The translations under genes and the position numbers were made by a program. Below are positions 1 through 8,408 of a DNA stretch of 64,000 nucleotides, one piece after another (the stretch's first letter is position 1; each line of letters opens with the position of its first letter). The stretch comes from Tsukamurella paurometabola. Its GTDB lineage: Bacteria > Actinomycetota > Actinomycetes > Mycobacteriales > Mycobacteriaceae. The stretch lies in assembly GCF_900631615.1 (NCBI RefSeq), contig NZ_LR131273.1:4372850-4436849 (forward strand), read 5' to 3'. A model generated the notes under the pieces. It saw only the letters and a program-made list of their open reading frames with translations, ran no database searches and was not told the origin of the DNA.

Positions 1-734
1 GCCGCGTCGACGTCGCCGCCGTCCAGCACGCGCCCCAGCATGGCGTGAGCCGCGGCCGGAGCCCCGCCGTGCAGCACGCCCGCCATCGCGCCGTAGCCGG
101 CGAGCAGGGCGTCGTAGAAACCCGCCCGCGCCGAGGCCGCGACCCGCGCGGCCGTGGTGGACGCCGCCAGCCCGTTGTCGATGAGGCACGTGGCGAGAGC
201 GTCGACCCAGGGGTGTTCGAGCCGCGTCTCGGGAACGAGGTCCGCGAGGACCGGCAGCAGGCCCAGGGCACGTTCGGCGACGTGGGACCGGTCCGCCCGC
301 ACCGGGTCCCGGGCCGCGAGGAGAGCCACGGCCAGGGGAATCCGGCGCTCCAGCGCGACCGTCCGCGCAGGTTCCAGATCGACGGCGGGCGGCGCCGCGG
401 CCTGCTCCGCCTCCAGTACGAACCGGGCGGCCGCCGCGAAGTCCATCTCGGCACAGACATCCGCGATCGGCCGGCCGCGCAGGTACAGGGCGTCGCCGCG
501 GAGCGCGGAGACCCGTGTGGTCACGGCCCGGAAGCGCAGCAGGCGGTCGGCCTCCCGACGGCCGTCGTGCTTGGCCGCGGCGAGCGAATCGACCTGGGTC
601 CGGTCGAAGAGCGACTCCGCCTGTCCCGGCATCCTCCGCGACGTCAGCACGCCGCGACTGACGTAGGAGTACAGCGTTCCGCGCTTGACTCCGAGCCGCT
701 CGGCCGCCTCCGAGGTCGTGATCCACCGGTCCAC
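1..734 (-). CDS. Citrate synthase-family protein with N-terminal HTH domain (partial, C-terminus off the edge)
   Basis: The reading frame runs off the left edge; about 244 residues are visible. It begins with a GTG at 734-732, and the upstream frame is closed by a TGA. Residues about 3-45 form a short excisionase/MerR-like helix-turn-helix (ITTSEAAERLGVKRGTLYSY) followed by a recognition-wing-like stretch. From about residue 85 the protein resembles citrate synthase, with GVLHGGAP near the cut matching the catalytic-His loop of the family. Such HTH-citrate synthase proteins are known in actinobacteria next to a normal citrate synthase, as here. It may oxaloacetate/acyl-CoA-responsively control the divergent gene or retain enzyme activity; which of the two is inference. 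Confidence 0.85.
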   Translation of the reverse strand, partial: MDRWITTSEAAERLGVKRGTLYSYVSRGVLTSRRMPGQAESLFDRTQVDSLAAAKHDGRREADRLLRFRAVTTRVSALRGDALYLRGRPIADVCAEMDFAAAARFVLEAEQAAAPPAVDLEPARTVALERRIPLAVALLAARDPVRADRSHVAERALGLLPVLADLVPETRLEHPWVDALATCLIDNGLAASTTAARVAASARAGFYDALLAGYGAMAGVLHGGAPAAAHAMLGRVLDGGDVDA

Positions 735-737
735 GTA

Positions 738-769
738 TTGATTGAATCAACATTGCGGGTGTTGATCAA
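738..769. promoter_or_regulatory. Paired palindromes between the divergent citrate synthase genes
   Basis: The 54-bp intergenic space holds an odd palindrome TTGATT-G-AATCAA at 738-750 and a perfect TTGATCAA at 762-769. Their centres are about 21.5 bp apart, close to two helical turns, so they lie on one face of DNA. This is AT-rich in a very GC-rich context. The HTH-citrate synthase is the obvious candidate binder (inference). Confidence 0.5.
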
Positions 770-788
770 TATCGCCCACACTCGTGCC

Positions 789-1910
789 ATGACCACACCG
801 CTCATCGCCCCGGCGGGGCTCAAGAACGTCATCGTCACCGACACCGCGATCGGCGATGTCCGCGGCGAGGAGGGCTACTTCCACTACCGCGGCCACGACG
901 CCACGCGCCTCGCAGCACAGGTCTCCTTCGAGGACGCGTGGCACCTCGTGCTGTTCGGCTCCCTGCCCGGTCGGGCCGACGGTGCCGCCTTCGCCCGCCG
1001 CGTCGGCGCCCTCCGCACGCTGCCCAGCGGCGTGCACGACCTGCTGCGAGCCACCGTCGGACCGGACACCGAGCCGATGCACGCGCTCCGCGTGGCGCTC
1101 GCCGGACTCGGCCTCGGCGACCGCCCCCTCATGGACCTGCCGGAGGACGAGCGAACCGACGCCGCCCTGCGGTACGCCGCCGTGACGCCGACGGTCCTGG
1201 CGGCGGCGCACCGTCTGGCGCGGGGCGAGGCGCTCCTCGAGGCGGACCCGGGCGCCGGACACGCCGCCGACTACCTGCGGATGGCGACCGGGAACACCGA
1301 TGCGGACGCCGCGGCCGCCCTGCAGACCTACCTCGTCGCGACCATCGACCACGGCTTCAACGCGTCCACGTTCGCCGGCCGCGTCATCGCGTCGACCGGT
1401 TCGGACATGGCCTCGTGCCTGCTCGGCGCCTTGGGCGCCTTCCTCGGGCCGTTGCACGGCGGCGCGCCGAGCCGCGCGCTCGCCGCACTCGACGAGATCG
1501 GCGACCCCGCGAACACCCGGGACTGGGTGCGCGGGAAGATCGCCCGCGACGAGAAGATCATGGGCTTCGGGCACGCGGTCTACCGCACGCACGACCCGCG
1601 GTCGGAGCTGCTCAAGTCCGTCGTCACGCCTCTCGACTCCCCGCTGGTGCGGCGGGCACTCGCGGTCGAGGCCGAGATCGAAGCCGGGATCAACGAGCTC
1701 AAGCCCGGCCGGCGGCTGTACGCCAACGTCGAGTTCTACGCGGGCGTGCTGATGAGCGAGGTGGGCCTGCCGCCGTCGATGTTCACGCCGACGTTCGGCG
1801 TCGCCCGCGTGGTCGGGTGGACCGCCAACGTCCTCGAACAGGTGCGCCAGGGCAAGATAATCCGCCCCTCCGCGCGGTACACGGGACCTTGTCCCGAATC
1901 CGAGGCCTGA
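789..1910 (+). CDS. citA: Citrate synthase 2 / citrate-methylcitrate synthase family
   Basis: This 373-residue protein should condense oxaloacetate with acetyl-CoA or a related acyl-CoA. Start is the ATG at 789; the open frame extends upstream but that part is antisense to the neighbouring gene. Family signatures are present: GPLHGGAP with the first catalytic His, IMGFGHAVYRTHDPR with the second, and a C-terminal PSMFTPTFGVARVVGW segment. At the position where most citrate synthases have Asp (NVDFY), this protein reads NVEFY, a conservative Asp-to-Glu change. It is divergent from the HTH-citrate synthase across a 54-bp palindromic spacer, so the two are probably co-regulated. Citrate versus 2-methylcitrate specificity cannot be read from sequence. 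Confidence 0.88.
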   Translation: MTTPLIAPAGLKNVIVTDTAIGDVRGEEGYFHYRGHDATRLAAQVSFEDAWHLVLFGSLPGRADGAAFARRVGALRTLPSGVHDLLRATVGPDTEPMHALRVALAGLGLGDRPLMDLPEDERTDAALRYAAVTPTVLAAAHRLARGEALLEADPGAGHAADYLRMATGNTDADAAAALQTYLVATIDHGFNASTFAGRVIASTGSDMASCLLGALGAFLGPLHGGAPSRALAALDEIGDPANTRDWVRGKIARDEKIMGFGHAVYRTHDPRSELLKSVVTPLDSPLVRRALAVEAEIEAGINELKPGRRLYANVEFYAGVLMSEVGLPPSMFTPTFGVARVVGWTANVLEQVRQGKIIRPSARYTGPCPESEA

Positions 1911-1977
1911 CGACGGAACGTGCGCGATTGCGCCAGGTGATGAAACATCCCGACGCCTGTTGCAATAGCATCGAGCC

Positions 1978-3102
1978 ATGACCAGAAGCAATGCTGGGCG
2001 CTACCGGATCGGGGACCACGTGGTCGACCTGCGCTCCCCCCGGTTGTCCGACGGCCCGTCGTGGCGCCAGACCAACCTCGACCACGAAGAGTGGCTGCGA
2101 GCCGCATTCTACGACCCCGCAGTCTCCTGGAGTGATCAACATTCCACCGCCGCATGGGCGGAGGAGTGGTGGAACGCTCGCCATGCCGAGACCACTCTGC
2201 TCTCCCGCGTCCTCACCGTCGATGACGGGGCGGAACAGCGCGTCGTCGGCCAGCAGGAGATGCTCGGCCCCGATCCGCGGTCCGGCCACATCGAATCCCT
2301 CACCTGGGTCGCGGGCCTGCCCCACTCCAAGACGATCACCCTGTGGATGTCGGCGGTGAATGTCCTCGACACGTTCATCGCGAATCCACACGTCTCCGCC
2401 CTGCTCGCAGTCCAGCCGGTCGAAAACCGCGGCTCGCTGGGACTGGCCAAAGCGCTCGGTTTCACCTATCTCCAGACCGCGCGATCGCTGCGCACCTACG
2501 GTGGAGTCCCCACTGACCACACCATCTACGTCAGGTACAACACCGCCGAGTCCCGGCGCGATATGCAGGCGATCATCGACTCGGTCGAGCCGCAGCCGAT
2601 GCCCCCCAGGCGCGCGGCTCTCCCCCCGGCCCACGCGGCCGTGGACGTTGCGCGCATCGCCGTTCGGCGCCTGCGCGCACGCCGCGCCGCCCAGCAGGCC
2701 GGCCCGGCCCGAGCGCTCCCGTCACGCGCCCGCAGCGAGGACGGCCTCGACATCGAGTACGGCGATCCGCACGACGGCCGCTACGCCGTGACCGTCGACG
2801 GAGCGCCGGTCGGCGATCTGCAGCTGACCGTCGACGGAGGGAGTTCGACGACCACCATCATCGACTGGTTGCGCACCGATACGCCGGCCTCCGTCAGCAC
2901 CGCGGCAATCGTCGCGGCCTGCCGCGCCGCAGCGGAACGCCAGGACACCCGGCGCCTCACGATCGCACTGGCCGACCGGAACGCGGCCGGCCACGACGCG
3001 CTCGCTGCGGTCGGCTTCGCCCCCGAGGGACAGGCCCTCCCGACCATCGGGGACGAGAGCACGGCGCGGGAATCCTGGACCCGCGTCCGAGACGACCTGT
3101 AG
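1978..3102 (+). CDS. GNAT-like acetyltransferase with a second degenerate GNAT region
   Basis: A 374-residue soluble protein. Residues about 15-190 look like a RimJ/RimL-type GNAT fold: a strand-rich N-terminus, a central WVAGLPHSKTITLWM region, and NRGSLGLAKALGFTYLQT, which matches the 'N-x-x-S-x-x-x-x-x-x-x-GF' end of GNAT domains. An Arg/Ala-rich linker (about 205-245) joins it to a second region ending NAAGHDALAAVGFAPEG, again a GNAT-like terminus but without a clear acyl-CoA loop. Substrate unknown. It is followed six bases later by truB on the opposite strand. Tandem GNATs are common in mycobacteria (the mycothiol synthase layout), but this is not MshD by its motifs. Confidence 0.7.
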   Translation: MTRSNAGRYRIGDHVVDLRSPRLSDGPSWRQTNLDHEEWLRAAFYDPAVSWSDQHSTAAWAEEWWNARHAETTLLSRVLTVDDGAEQRVVGQQEMLGPDPRSGHIESLTWVAGLPHSKTITLWMSAVNVLDTFIANPHVSALLAVQPVENRGSLGLAKALGFTYLQTARSLRTYGGVPTDHTIYVRYNTAESRRDMQAIIDSVEPQPMPPRRAALPPAHAAVDVARIAVRRLRARRAAQQAGPARALPSRARSEDGLDIEYGDPHDGRYAVTVDGAPVGDLQLTVDGGSSTTTIIDWLRTDTPASVSTAAIVAACRAAAERQDTRRLTIALADRNAAGHDALAAVGFAPEGQALPTIGDESTARESWTRVRDDL

Positions 3103-3107
3103 CCCGC

Positions 3108-4001
3108 TCAGGCGGCCGGACGGACGACGAAGACCGAGCTCGCGCGCTTGCCCGACTCCTGGAGCAGCGCGAACGCGCGGCCGTCCGGGGTGACCGCGGC
3201 GTAGACGCCGGGGAGGCCGATCGGGTCGAGCCACCGTCCCAGCGACAGGTCGACCGCCTGCGCCTGCGTGATCTCGCGGGTGGTGAAGCCCGCGGCGATC
3301 GCCGCGTCGATGCCGTACGACAGGCGCGGCGTCTCGAAGAGATCCTCCAGCGTGATCGCGTGGTCGAGCCCGTACGGCCCCACGCGGGTGCGCCGCAGCG
3401 CGGTGAGGTGCCCGCCCACGCCGAGGGTTCCGCCCAGGTCCCGAGCGAGCGCCCGCACGTACGTGCCCGACGAGCACTCCACGGTCACGTCCACGTCGAG
3501 CAGGTCGCCCTCCCGGCGGAAGGCGTGCGCCGCGAACGCGTCGACGGTGACGGGGCGCGCCTTGAGCTGCACGTCCGCCCCCTCGCGGACCAGCTGGTGC
3601 GCCCGCTTACCGTCGACCTTGATGGCGCTCACGCTGCTGGGGACCTGCTCGATGTCGCCCGTCAGCGGCGCCATCGCGGCCCGCACGGCTGCCTCGTCCA
3701 GCGCGACCGCGGAGGCGCCTCCCGTGACCTCGCCCTCGGCGTCGTCGGTGGACGTCGCGACGCCCAGCCGGATCGTGGCCGAGTACGCCTTCGTGGTCAG
3801 CGCGAGGTGACCCAGCAGCTTGGTCGCGCGCTCGACGCCGATCACCAACACGCCCGTCGCCATCGGGTCGAGCGTGCCGGCGTGCCCGACCTTGCGGGTA
3901 CCCATCGCGCGCCGGCAGCGCGCGACCACGTCGTGGCTGGTCAGGCCCGCCGGTTTGTCGACGATGACGAGTCCGGCACCGTCCGGTTCCAGGAATCCCA
4001 T
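3108..4001 (-). CDS. truB: tRNA pseudouridine(55) synthase TruB
   Basis: Makes pseudouridine 55 in the T-loop of tRNAs. The 297-residue protein has the TruB core: LVIVDKPAGLTSHDVV near the N-terminus, then GHAGTLDPMATGVLVIG with catalytic Asp45, and the Lys/Tyr segment TKAYSATIRLG. The C-terminal portion matches the actinobacterial TruB C-terminal region. It is the last gene of pptH-pptT-truB, starting one base after the pptT stop codon, so it is almost certainly co-transcribed. The same three-gene order occurs in M. tuberculosis (Rv2795c-Rv2793c). Confidence 0.96.
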   Translation of the reverse strand: MGFLEPDGAGLVIVDKPAGLTSHDVVARCRRAMGTRKVGHAGTLDPMATGVLVIGVERATKLLGHLALTTKAYSATIRLGVATSTDDAEGEVTGGASAVALDEAAVRAAMAPLTGDIEQVPSSVSAIKVDGKRAHQLVREGADVQLKARPVTVDAFAAHAFRREGDLLDVDVTVECSSGTYVRALARDLGGTLGVGGHLTALRRTRVGPYGLDHAITLEDLFETPRLSYGIDAAIAAGFTTREITQAQAVDLSLGRWLDPIGLPGVYAAVTPDGRAFALLQESGKRASSVFVVRPAA

Positions 4002-4002
4002 G

Positions 4003-4674
4003 TCACACCACCGCGATCGAGGTCACGATGAGGCCGTCGGTGATCCGCCAGCGTCCGTCGAACGAGGCGATCGGCGGGCCGCCGTCGGTCGCCTTCCCGT
4101 CGATGAGGATCCGGGAGCGGAACGTTCCCGCCGCCGCATCGGCGGTGCGCTCAGTGAGATCGAAGCTGATCTCGGCGTCCTCGAAGCCCAGCCACCGCCC
4201 GGTGATGGGATTCCACGCCTTGTACGTGGCCTCCTTGGCGCAGAACAGGAGCCGATCCCAGTGCAGCCCGTCGTCGGGGCGCGCGGCGAGCACCTCCCGC
4301 TCGGACTCCACGGAGACCGTCGGCAGCACCTTGTCGGGCAGGGCGAGGTGCGGCTCGGCGTCGATGCCGACGGTGCGCACCCCCATCCGGAAACCCACCA
4401 CCGCGCCGCGATAGCCGTCGCAGTGCGTGAGGGCGCCCACCACGTTGCGCGGCCAGTCCACACCACCTCCCTCGCCCTTGACCAGCACGGCGTCGCCGAT
4501 GCCCAATTCGCCCAGCGCCTCCCGCGCGAGGTGGCGCACCGTCGCGTACTCCGCCTGCCGCTTGGGCACGGCCTTCGCGATCTGGGCGGCCTCCCGCGGA
4601 TGCAGGGGCGCGTCGACATCGGCGTGCGACTCCCGTGCGACCACGCCCCGCGGCAGCATCGACTGCAGGATCAC
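4003..4674 (-). CDS. pptT: 4'-phosphopantetheinyl transferase PptT
   Basis: Transfers phosphopantetheine from CoA to acyl and peptidyl carrier proteins; in mycobacteria this type-II (Sfp-like) enzyme activates mycolate polyketide synthases and siderophore synthetases. The 223-residue length fits the family. Visible motifs: VGIDAEPHLAL, with the Mg-binding Asp-x-Glu pair, and LLFCAKEATYKAWNP, the family's W/F-x-x-KE-x-x-x-K motif with the third acidic ligand. The PRNVVGALTHCDGY segment is the CoA-binding 'SHC/THC' region. Its ATG overlaps the stop of pptH by four bases (ATGA), so translation is coupled to its antagonist. Confidence 0.96.
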   Translation of the reverse strand: MILQSMLPRGVVARESHADVDAPLHPREAAQIAKAVPKRQAEYATVRHLAREALGELGIGDAVLVKGEGGGVDWPRNVVGALTHCDGYRGAVVGFRMGVRTVGIDAEPHLALPDKVLPTVSVESEREVLAARPDDGLHWDRLLFCAKEATYKAWNPITGRWLGFEDAEISFDLTERTADAAAGTFRSRILIDGKATDGGPPIASFDGRWRITDGLIVTSIAVV

Positions 4675-5684
4675 TTCTCCCCCTCCTTCGCCCGCGCCGC
4701 ACGGCGCTCGGCGATCCGTTCCCGCGCGGCGGCGCGACGGTCACTCAGTCGCTCCTGGGCCGCCGCGCGTTCGGCGGCGAACCGCTCCGGGTCGTCCCGG
4801 TACTTCGGATCCACCTCGAAGTGGACGCCGTAGTGCCCGAGCGACTCCTCCGTGTACTCCGGCGCCGGCAGGATGCGGCGCAGCAGAGGGTCGGGCAGGC
4901 CGCGCTGTTGCCACTCGCGCGGATAACCGACGGAGACCTCCTCGAACCGCACCCCGTCGTACCAGGTGGTGCGCGGGATGTGCAGGTGGCCGTAGACGAC
5001 CGCCTCGGCGTCGTAACGCGTGTGCCAGTCCCGCGTCGAGGTGGTGCCGCACCACAGCGCGAAATCGGGATAGAACAGCACCTCGGTGGGCTCGCGCCGC
5101 AGCGGCCAGTGGTTCACGAGCACCGTTCGGGTGCCGGCGGGCAGCGCCGCGAGCCTGCGGCGGGTGTACTCGAGCCTGGCCCGGCACCAGGCATCGCGCG
5201 TGGCGTACGGCTCCGGCGAGAGCAGGAACTCGTCGGTGGCGACCACGCTCTTCTCCTTCGCGTGGGCGAGCGCCTGCAGCGTCGTCAGGCCCTCGTCGCG
5301 GAAGCTGTAGTCGTAGAGCAGGAACATCGGAACGATCGTGACCGGTCCCGCGTCGGCGTCCTCGAAAACCGGGAAGGGGTCCTCCGGGGTCAGCACGCCG
5401 TGGTGCCGGCAGATCTCCACCAGGTGGTCGTACCGGGCCTCGCCGAAGACCTGCATCGGGTCCTTCGACGTGGTGTACAGCTCATGGTTGCCGGGGACCC
5501 AGATCACGGTCTCGAACCGCGGTGCGAGCGCTCCGAGCACCTCGTCGAGCTGGTCCGTGCGTTCACAGAGGTCGCCCGCGAGGATCAGCCAGTCGTCGGG
5601 CGCGTCGGGCCAGATGCGGTCGACGACGCCTTCGTTGCCGCGGTGCCCGACGTGCAGGTCACTGATCGCCCAGAGCTTCGCCAC
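4671..5684 (-). CDS. pptH: Metallophosphoesterase PptH-like (phosphopantetheinyl hydrolase)
   Basis: A 337-residue calcineurin-type metallophosphoesterase starting with GTG. Metal-site motifs appear in order: ISDLHVGH with Asp9 and His11, ILAGDL, VPGNHELY, VLVNHWPL and VYGHLHIP. The last 50 residues are charged and Ala/Arg/Glu-rich, likely a long helix. In M. tuberculosis the homologous Rv2795c product removes phosphopantetheine from carrier proteins and so opposes PptT. The ATGA overlap with pptT and the shared operon support the same role here. The specific activity is inferred from synteny and the fold, not from a unique motif. Confidence 0.9.
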   Translation of the reverse strand: MAKLWAISDLHVGHRGNEGVVDRIWPDAPDDWLILAGDLCERTDQLDEVLGALAPRFETVIWVPGNHELYTTSKDPMQVFGEARYDHLVEICRHHGVLTPEDPFPVFEDADAGPVTIVPMFLLYDYSFRDEGLTTLQALAHAKEKSVVATDEFLLSPEPYATRDAWCRARLEYTRRRLAALPAGTRTVLVNHWPLRREPTEVLFYPDFALWCGTTSTRDWHTRYDAEAVVYGHLHIPRTTWYDGVRFEEVSVGYPREWQQRGLPDPLLRRILPAPEYTEESLGHYGVHFEVDPKYRDDPERFAAERAAAQERLSDRRAAARERIAERRAARAKEGEK

Positions 5685-5791
5685 CCCTCCACGCTACCGG
5701 GCGCCGACGCGCGACCGGGCGGACGCCGGTCCGGTGGCCGTCCGGGCGGACCGGCCTCCGGCGCGCCCTGCGCTCAGTAGTCTCGGACGCG

Positions 5792-6604
5792 ATGAACGCC
5801 ACGACCGACGAACGACTCGCGCCCTACCCGCGGAAACCGCCCGTCCTGTGGACCGACTGGGCGATGGTGGCCCTGGCCTTCGTCTCCGTGGGCCTCATCG
5901 TGTGGATCACGTTCTTCGACGTCGCGGACCGGACGCGCACCGCCGTCCTCATCCTGGATGCGGTGATCTGCGCGGTCTTCGCGGCGGAATTCCTCTACCG
6001 GTGGCGCCAGGTCGGCTGGCACCGACGATTCCTACTGGTCAACTGGTACGAACTGCTCGGCATGATCCCCGCGCTGGTGGTGCCGAGTCCGGCTCCGCGG
6101 CTGTTCCGGCTGATCCGCATCGCGGTGGCGCTCGCGCGCCTGGCGCGCGCGATCGACCGGCTGTACGGCGACCGGATCACCGCCGCGGTCGTCAACCGCG
6201 CCACCGATACCGTGGTCGACGCGGTCAAGCGCCCGATCACCGTGGCGGTCCTGGACGAGGTGGCCGAGGTGCTCAAATCCGGGCACTACACCAAGAACAT
6301 CGCGGCGGCGCTCGAGGAGAACAAGGCCGAGATGAGCGGCATGATCCTCGAGACCATCAAGAACGATCCGCAGACCAAACGCGTCAAGTACATCCCGTTC
6401 CACGACGAGATCATTCAGCTCATCGTGGACACCACCTTCCGGATGGTGCTGCAGGTGCTGGCCGACGAGCGGACCGACGAGCTGGTGGCCGACATGCTGC
6501 GCGAGAACATCGACCAGATCCGGGACTCGGTGAAGCGCAAGGAGGACGCGGCCGCGAAGCCGAAGGCGGGCAACACCGCCGTCACACGCGGCCCGACCCT
6601 GTAA
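5792..6604 (+). CDS. Voltage-sensor-like membrane protein without a visible pore domain
   Basis: A 270-residue protein with three clear membrane helices in residues about 22-115, followed by an amphipathic helix RLFRLIRIAVALARLARAID with Arg at every third or fourth position, as in an S4 voltage sensor. After this there is no S5-pore-S6 sequence and no TVGYG-like filter. The remaining ~140 residues are soluble and helical, containing KSGHYTKNIAAALEENKAEM and KYIPFHDEIIQLIVDTTFRM. Annotation pipelines usually call such proteins ion transporters because of the S1-S4 part. Function is unknown. Start ATG at 5792; the stop overlaps the GlnR-like array that precedes the permease. Confidence 0.7.
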   Translation: MNATTDERLAPYPRKPPVLWTDWAMVALAFVSVGLIVWITFFDVADRTRTAVLILDAVICAVFAAEFLYRWRQVGWHRRFLLVNWYELLGMIPALVVPSPAPRLFRLIRIAVALARLARAIDRLYGDRITAAVVNRATDTVVDAVKRPITVAVLDEVAEVLKSGHYTKNIAAALEENKAEMSGMILETIKNDPQTKRVKYIPFHDEIIQLIVDTTFRMVLQVLADERTDELVADMLRENIDQIRDSVKRKEDAAAKPKAGNTAVTRGPTL

Positions 6605-6638
6605 CCGATCCGTTACGACGCAGTCACCCCCGCCGAAC
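6601..6638 (+). promoter_or_regulatory. GlnR-like half-site array upstream of the NCS1 permease
   Basis: Four five-base half-sites recur with exact six-base spacers: GTAAC (6601-6605), GTTAC (6612-6616), GTCAC (6623-6627) and CGAAC (6634-6638). GlnR sites in Streptomyces are described as gTnAc-n6-GaAAc repeated at this 11-bp period. The array lies 61 bp upstream of the permease start. GlnR control in nitrogen limitation is inferred. Confidence 0.55.
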
Positions 6639-6663
6639 GCCGCGCCAGCACGATTTTCCCAAC

Positions 6664-6683
6664 CCCGCACCGGGCGGTGCGGG
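6664..6683 (+). other. Leader hairpin immediately before the permease ribosome-binding site
   Basis: CCCGCACC and GGTGCGGG form a perfect 8-bp stem with a GGGC loop. The Shine-Dalgarno-like GGAAGGGA follows at once, then GTG at 6699. It could modulate initiation or be a fortuitous GC-rich stem. Confidence 0.4.
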
Positions 6684-6698
6684 CCGGAAGGGACAACC

Positions 6699-8396
6699 GT
6701 GACCGCACTGCAACCCGCGGAGGCCGAGGGCGCACCGTCGACCGCGCTCCGCGACGCCGCCGCGCGCGAGACGCTCGAGGACTACACGCTGCGCTTCGCG
6801 CCGCGCAGCTACCGCAAGTGGGGGCCCGCCGTGGTCGCCACCTCGGCACTCGGCGGCATCGCCTACCTCGCCGACTTCGCGATCGGCGCCAACATCGGCA
6901 TCGCGAACGGAACCGGGAACGCGCTGTGGGGCATCGGCTTCTTCGCGCTGGTGATCGTGCTGACCGGCTACCCGCTGGCCTACTACGCGGCCCGGTACAA
7001 CATCGACCTCGACCTCATCACCCGCGGCAGCGGCTTCGGCTACTACGGCTCGGTGCTCACGAACGTGATCTTCGCGTCGTTCACGTTCATCTTCTTCGCG
7101 CTCGAGGGCTCGATCATGGCGCAGGGCCTCGAGCTCGGCCTGGGCATCCCGCTCTGGCTCGGGTACCTGCTCTCGTCCGTGCTCATCATCCCGCTGGTGA
7201 TCTACGGCATGAACACGCTCGCGAAGCTGCAGGTGTGGACCACCCCGCTGTGGCTCGTGATGATGGTGCTGCCGTTCGGTTACCTGCTCTTCAAGCATCC
7301 CGAGGCCATCGGTGACTTCTTCGCGTTCGGCGGCATCGACACCGCCACCGGCGAGCCCCTGAACAAGGGCGTCAGCTTCGCCGGCACCATGCTGGCCGCG
7401 GGCGTGTGCCTGTCGCTCATCGCGCAGATCGCCGAGCAGATCGACTACCTGCGGTTCATGCCGCCCAAGACGCCCGAGAACTCGCGCCGCTGGTGGACCG
7501 CCGTGATCACCGCCGGACCGGGCTGGGTCTTCTTCGGTGCGATCAAGCAGATCGTCGGCCTGTTCCTCGCGGTCTACCTGATCGGGATCACGATCGACAA
7601 CGCCGGCATCGCCAACCAGCCCGTGCACCAGTTCGTGGAGATCTACCAGGACTTCCTGCCGCACTGGCTGGCGCTCACCCTGGCCGTGATCCTCGTGGTG
7701 ATCAGCCAGATCAAGATCAACGTGACCAACGCCTACTCGGGCTCACTCGCCTGGACCAACAGCTTCACCCGCGTCACCAAGACGTACCCCGGCCGGCTCG
7801 TGTTCCTCGTGTTCAACGTGGTCATCGCGATCGTGCTGATGGAGGCCGACATGTTCAGCTTCCTCAACAACCTGCTGAACTTCTACGCCAACTGCGGCAT
7901 CGCCTGGATCGTCGCGGTCGCCAGCGACATCGCGATCAACAAGTACCTGCTGAAGATCTCGCCGAAGGTCCCGGAGTTCCGCCGCGGCATGCTCTACAGC
8001 GTCAACCCCGTCGGTTTCGTCTCGGTGATCGTGGCGGCGGGCCTGTCCATCGCCGCGTTCTTCGGCCTCCTGGGTTCGGCCCTGCAGCCCTACTCGCCGC
8101 TGGTCGCACTGGTCCTGGCCCTGGTGCTGCCGCCGGTGCTGGCCCTCGCCACCCGGGGCAAGTACTACCTGCGCCGATCCGACGACGGCATCGACCTGCC
8201 GATGTTCGACGAGTACGGCAACCCGTCGGGCGAGAAGCTGCTCTGCTGCGTGACCGGTGTCGAGTTCGAGCGCCCCGACATGGTGGCCTCCGCGGTGCCC
8301 GGCCCGGACGGGCAGAAGCAGTACATCAGCTCGCTGGCCCTGTCGACGGACAAGACCGGTGCGCACGTCCTGCCCGCCGACCCGCCGGTGCGGTAG
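6699..8396 (+). CDS. NCS1-family permease (cytosine/purine-type)
   Basis: A 565-residue, 12-helix transporter of the nucleobase:cation symporter-1 family. Start is the GTG at 6699, preceded by GGAAGGGA. Hydrophobic segments begin at about residue 45 and run to about residue 485, with typical NCS1 features such as GSGFGYYGSVLT in the helix-3 region and INVTNAYSGSLAWTNSF in the helix-8 region. The C-terminal ~70 residues are hydrophilic, with an unusual LLCCVTGVEFERPDM stretch. NCS1 members import nucleobases, allantoin or hydantoins. Its position before fmdB and formamidase suggests uptake of a nitrogenous solute, possibly an amide; that substrate is inference. A GlnR-like array lies upstream. 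Confidence 0.88.
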   Translation: MTALQPAEAEGAPSTALRDAAARETLEDYTLRFAPRSYRKWGPAVVATSALGGIAYLADFAIGANIGIANGTGNALWGIGFFALVIVLTGYPLAYYAARYNIDLDLITRGSGFGYYGSVLTNVIFASFTFIFFALEGSIMAQGLELGLGIPLWLGYLLSSVLIIPLVIYGMNTLAKLQVWTTPLWLVMMVLPFGYLLFKHPEAIGDFFAFGGIDTATGEPLNKGVSFAGTMLAAGVCLSLIAQIAEQIDYLRFMPPKTPENSRRWWTAVITAGPGWVFFGAIKQIVGLFLAVYLIGITIDNAGIANQPVHQFVEIYQDFLPHWLALTLAVILVVISQIKINVTNAYSGSLAWTNSFTRVTKTYPGRLVFLVFNVVIAIVLMEADMFSFLNNLLNFYANCGIAWIVAVASDIAINKYLLKISPKVPEFRRGMLYSVNPVGFVSVIVAAGLSIAAFFGLLGSALQPYSPLVALVLALVLPPVLALATRGKYYLRRSDDGIDLPMFDEYGNPSGEKLLCCVTGVEFERPDMVASAVPGPDGQKQYISSLALSTDKTGAHVLPADPPVR

Positions 8397-8408
8397 GCGC
8401 CCTCCCCC

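Noticed and set aside
45-788. Upstream extension of the citA frame to give a 621-residue protein
   Set aside because: The added part lies opposite the HTH-citrate synthase gene and has no family similarity; the ATG at 789 gives a normal citrate synthase.
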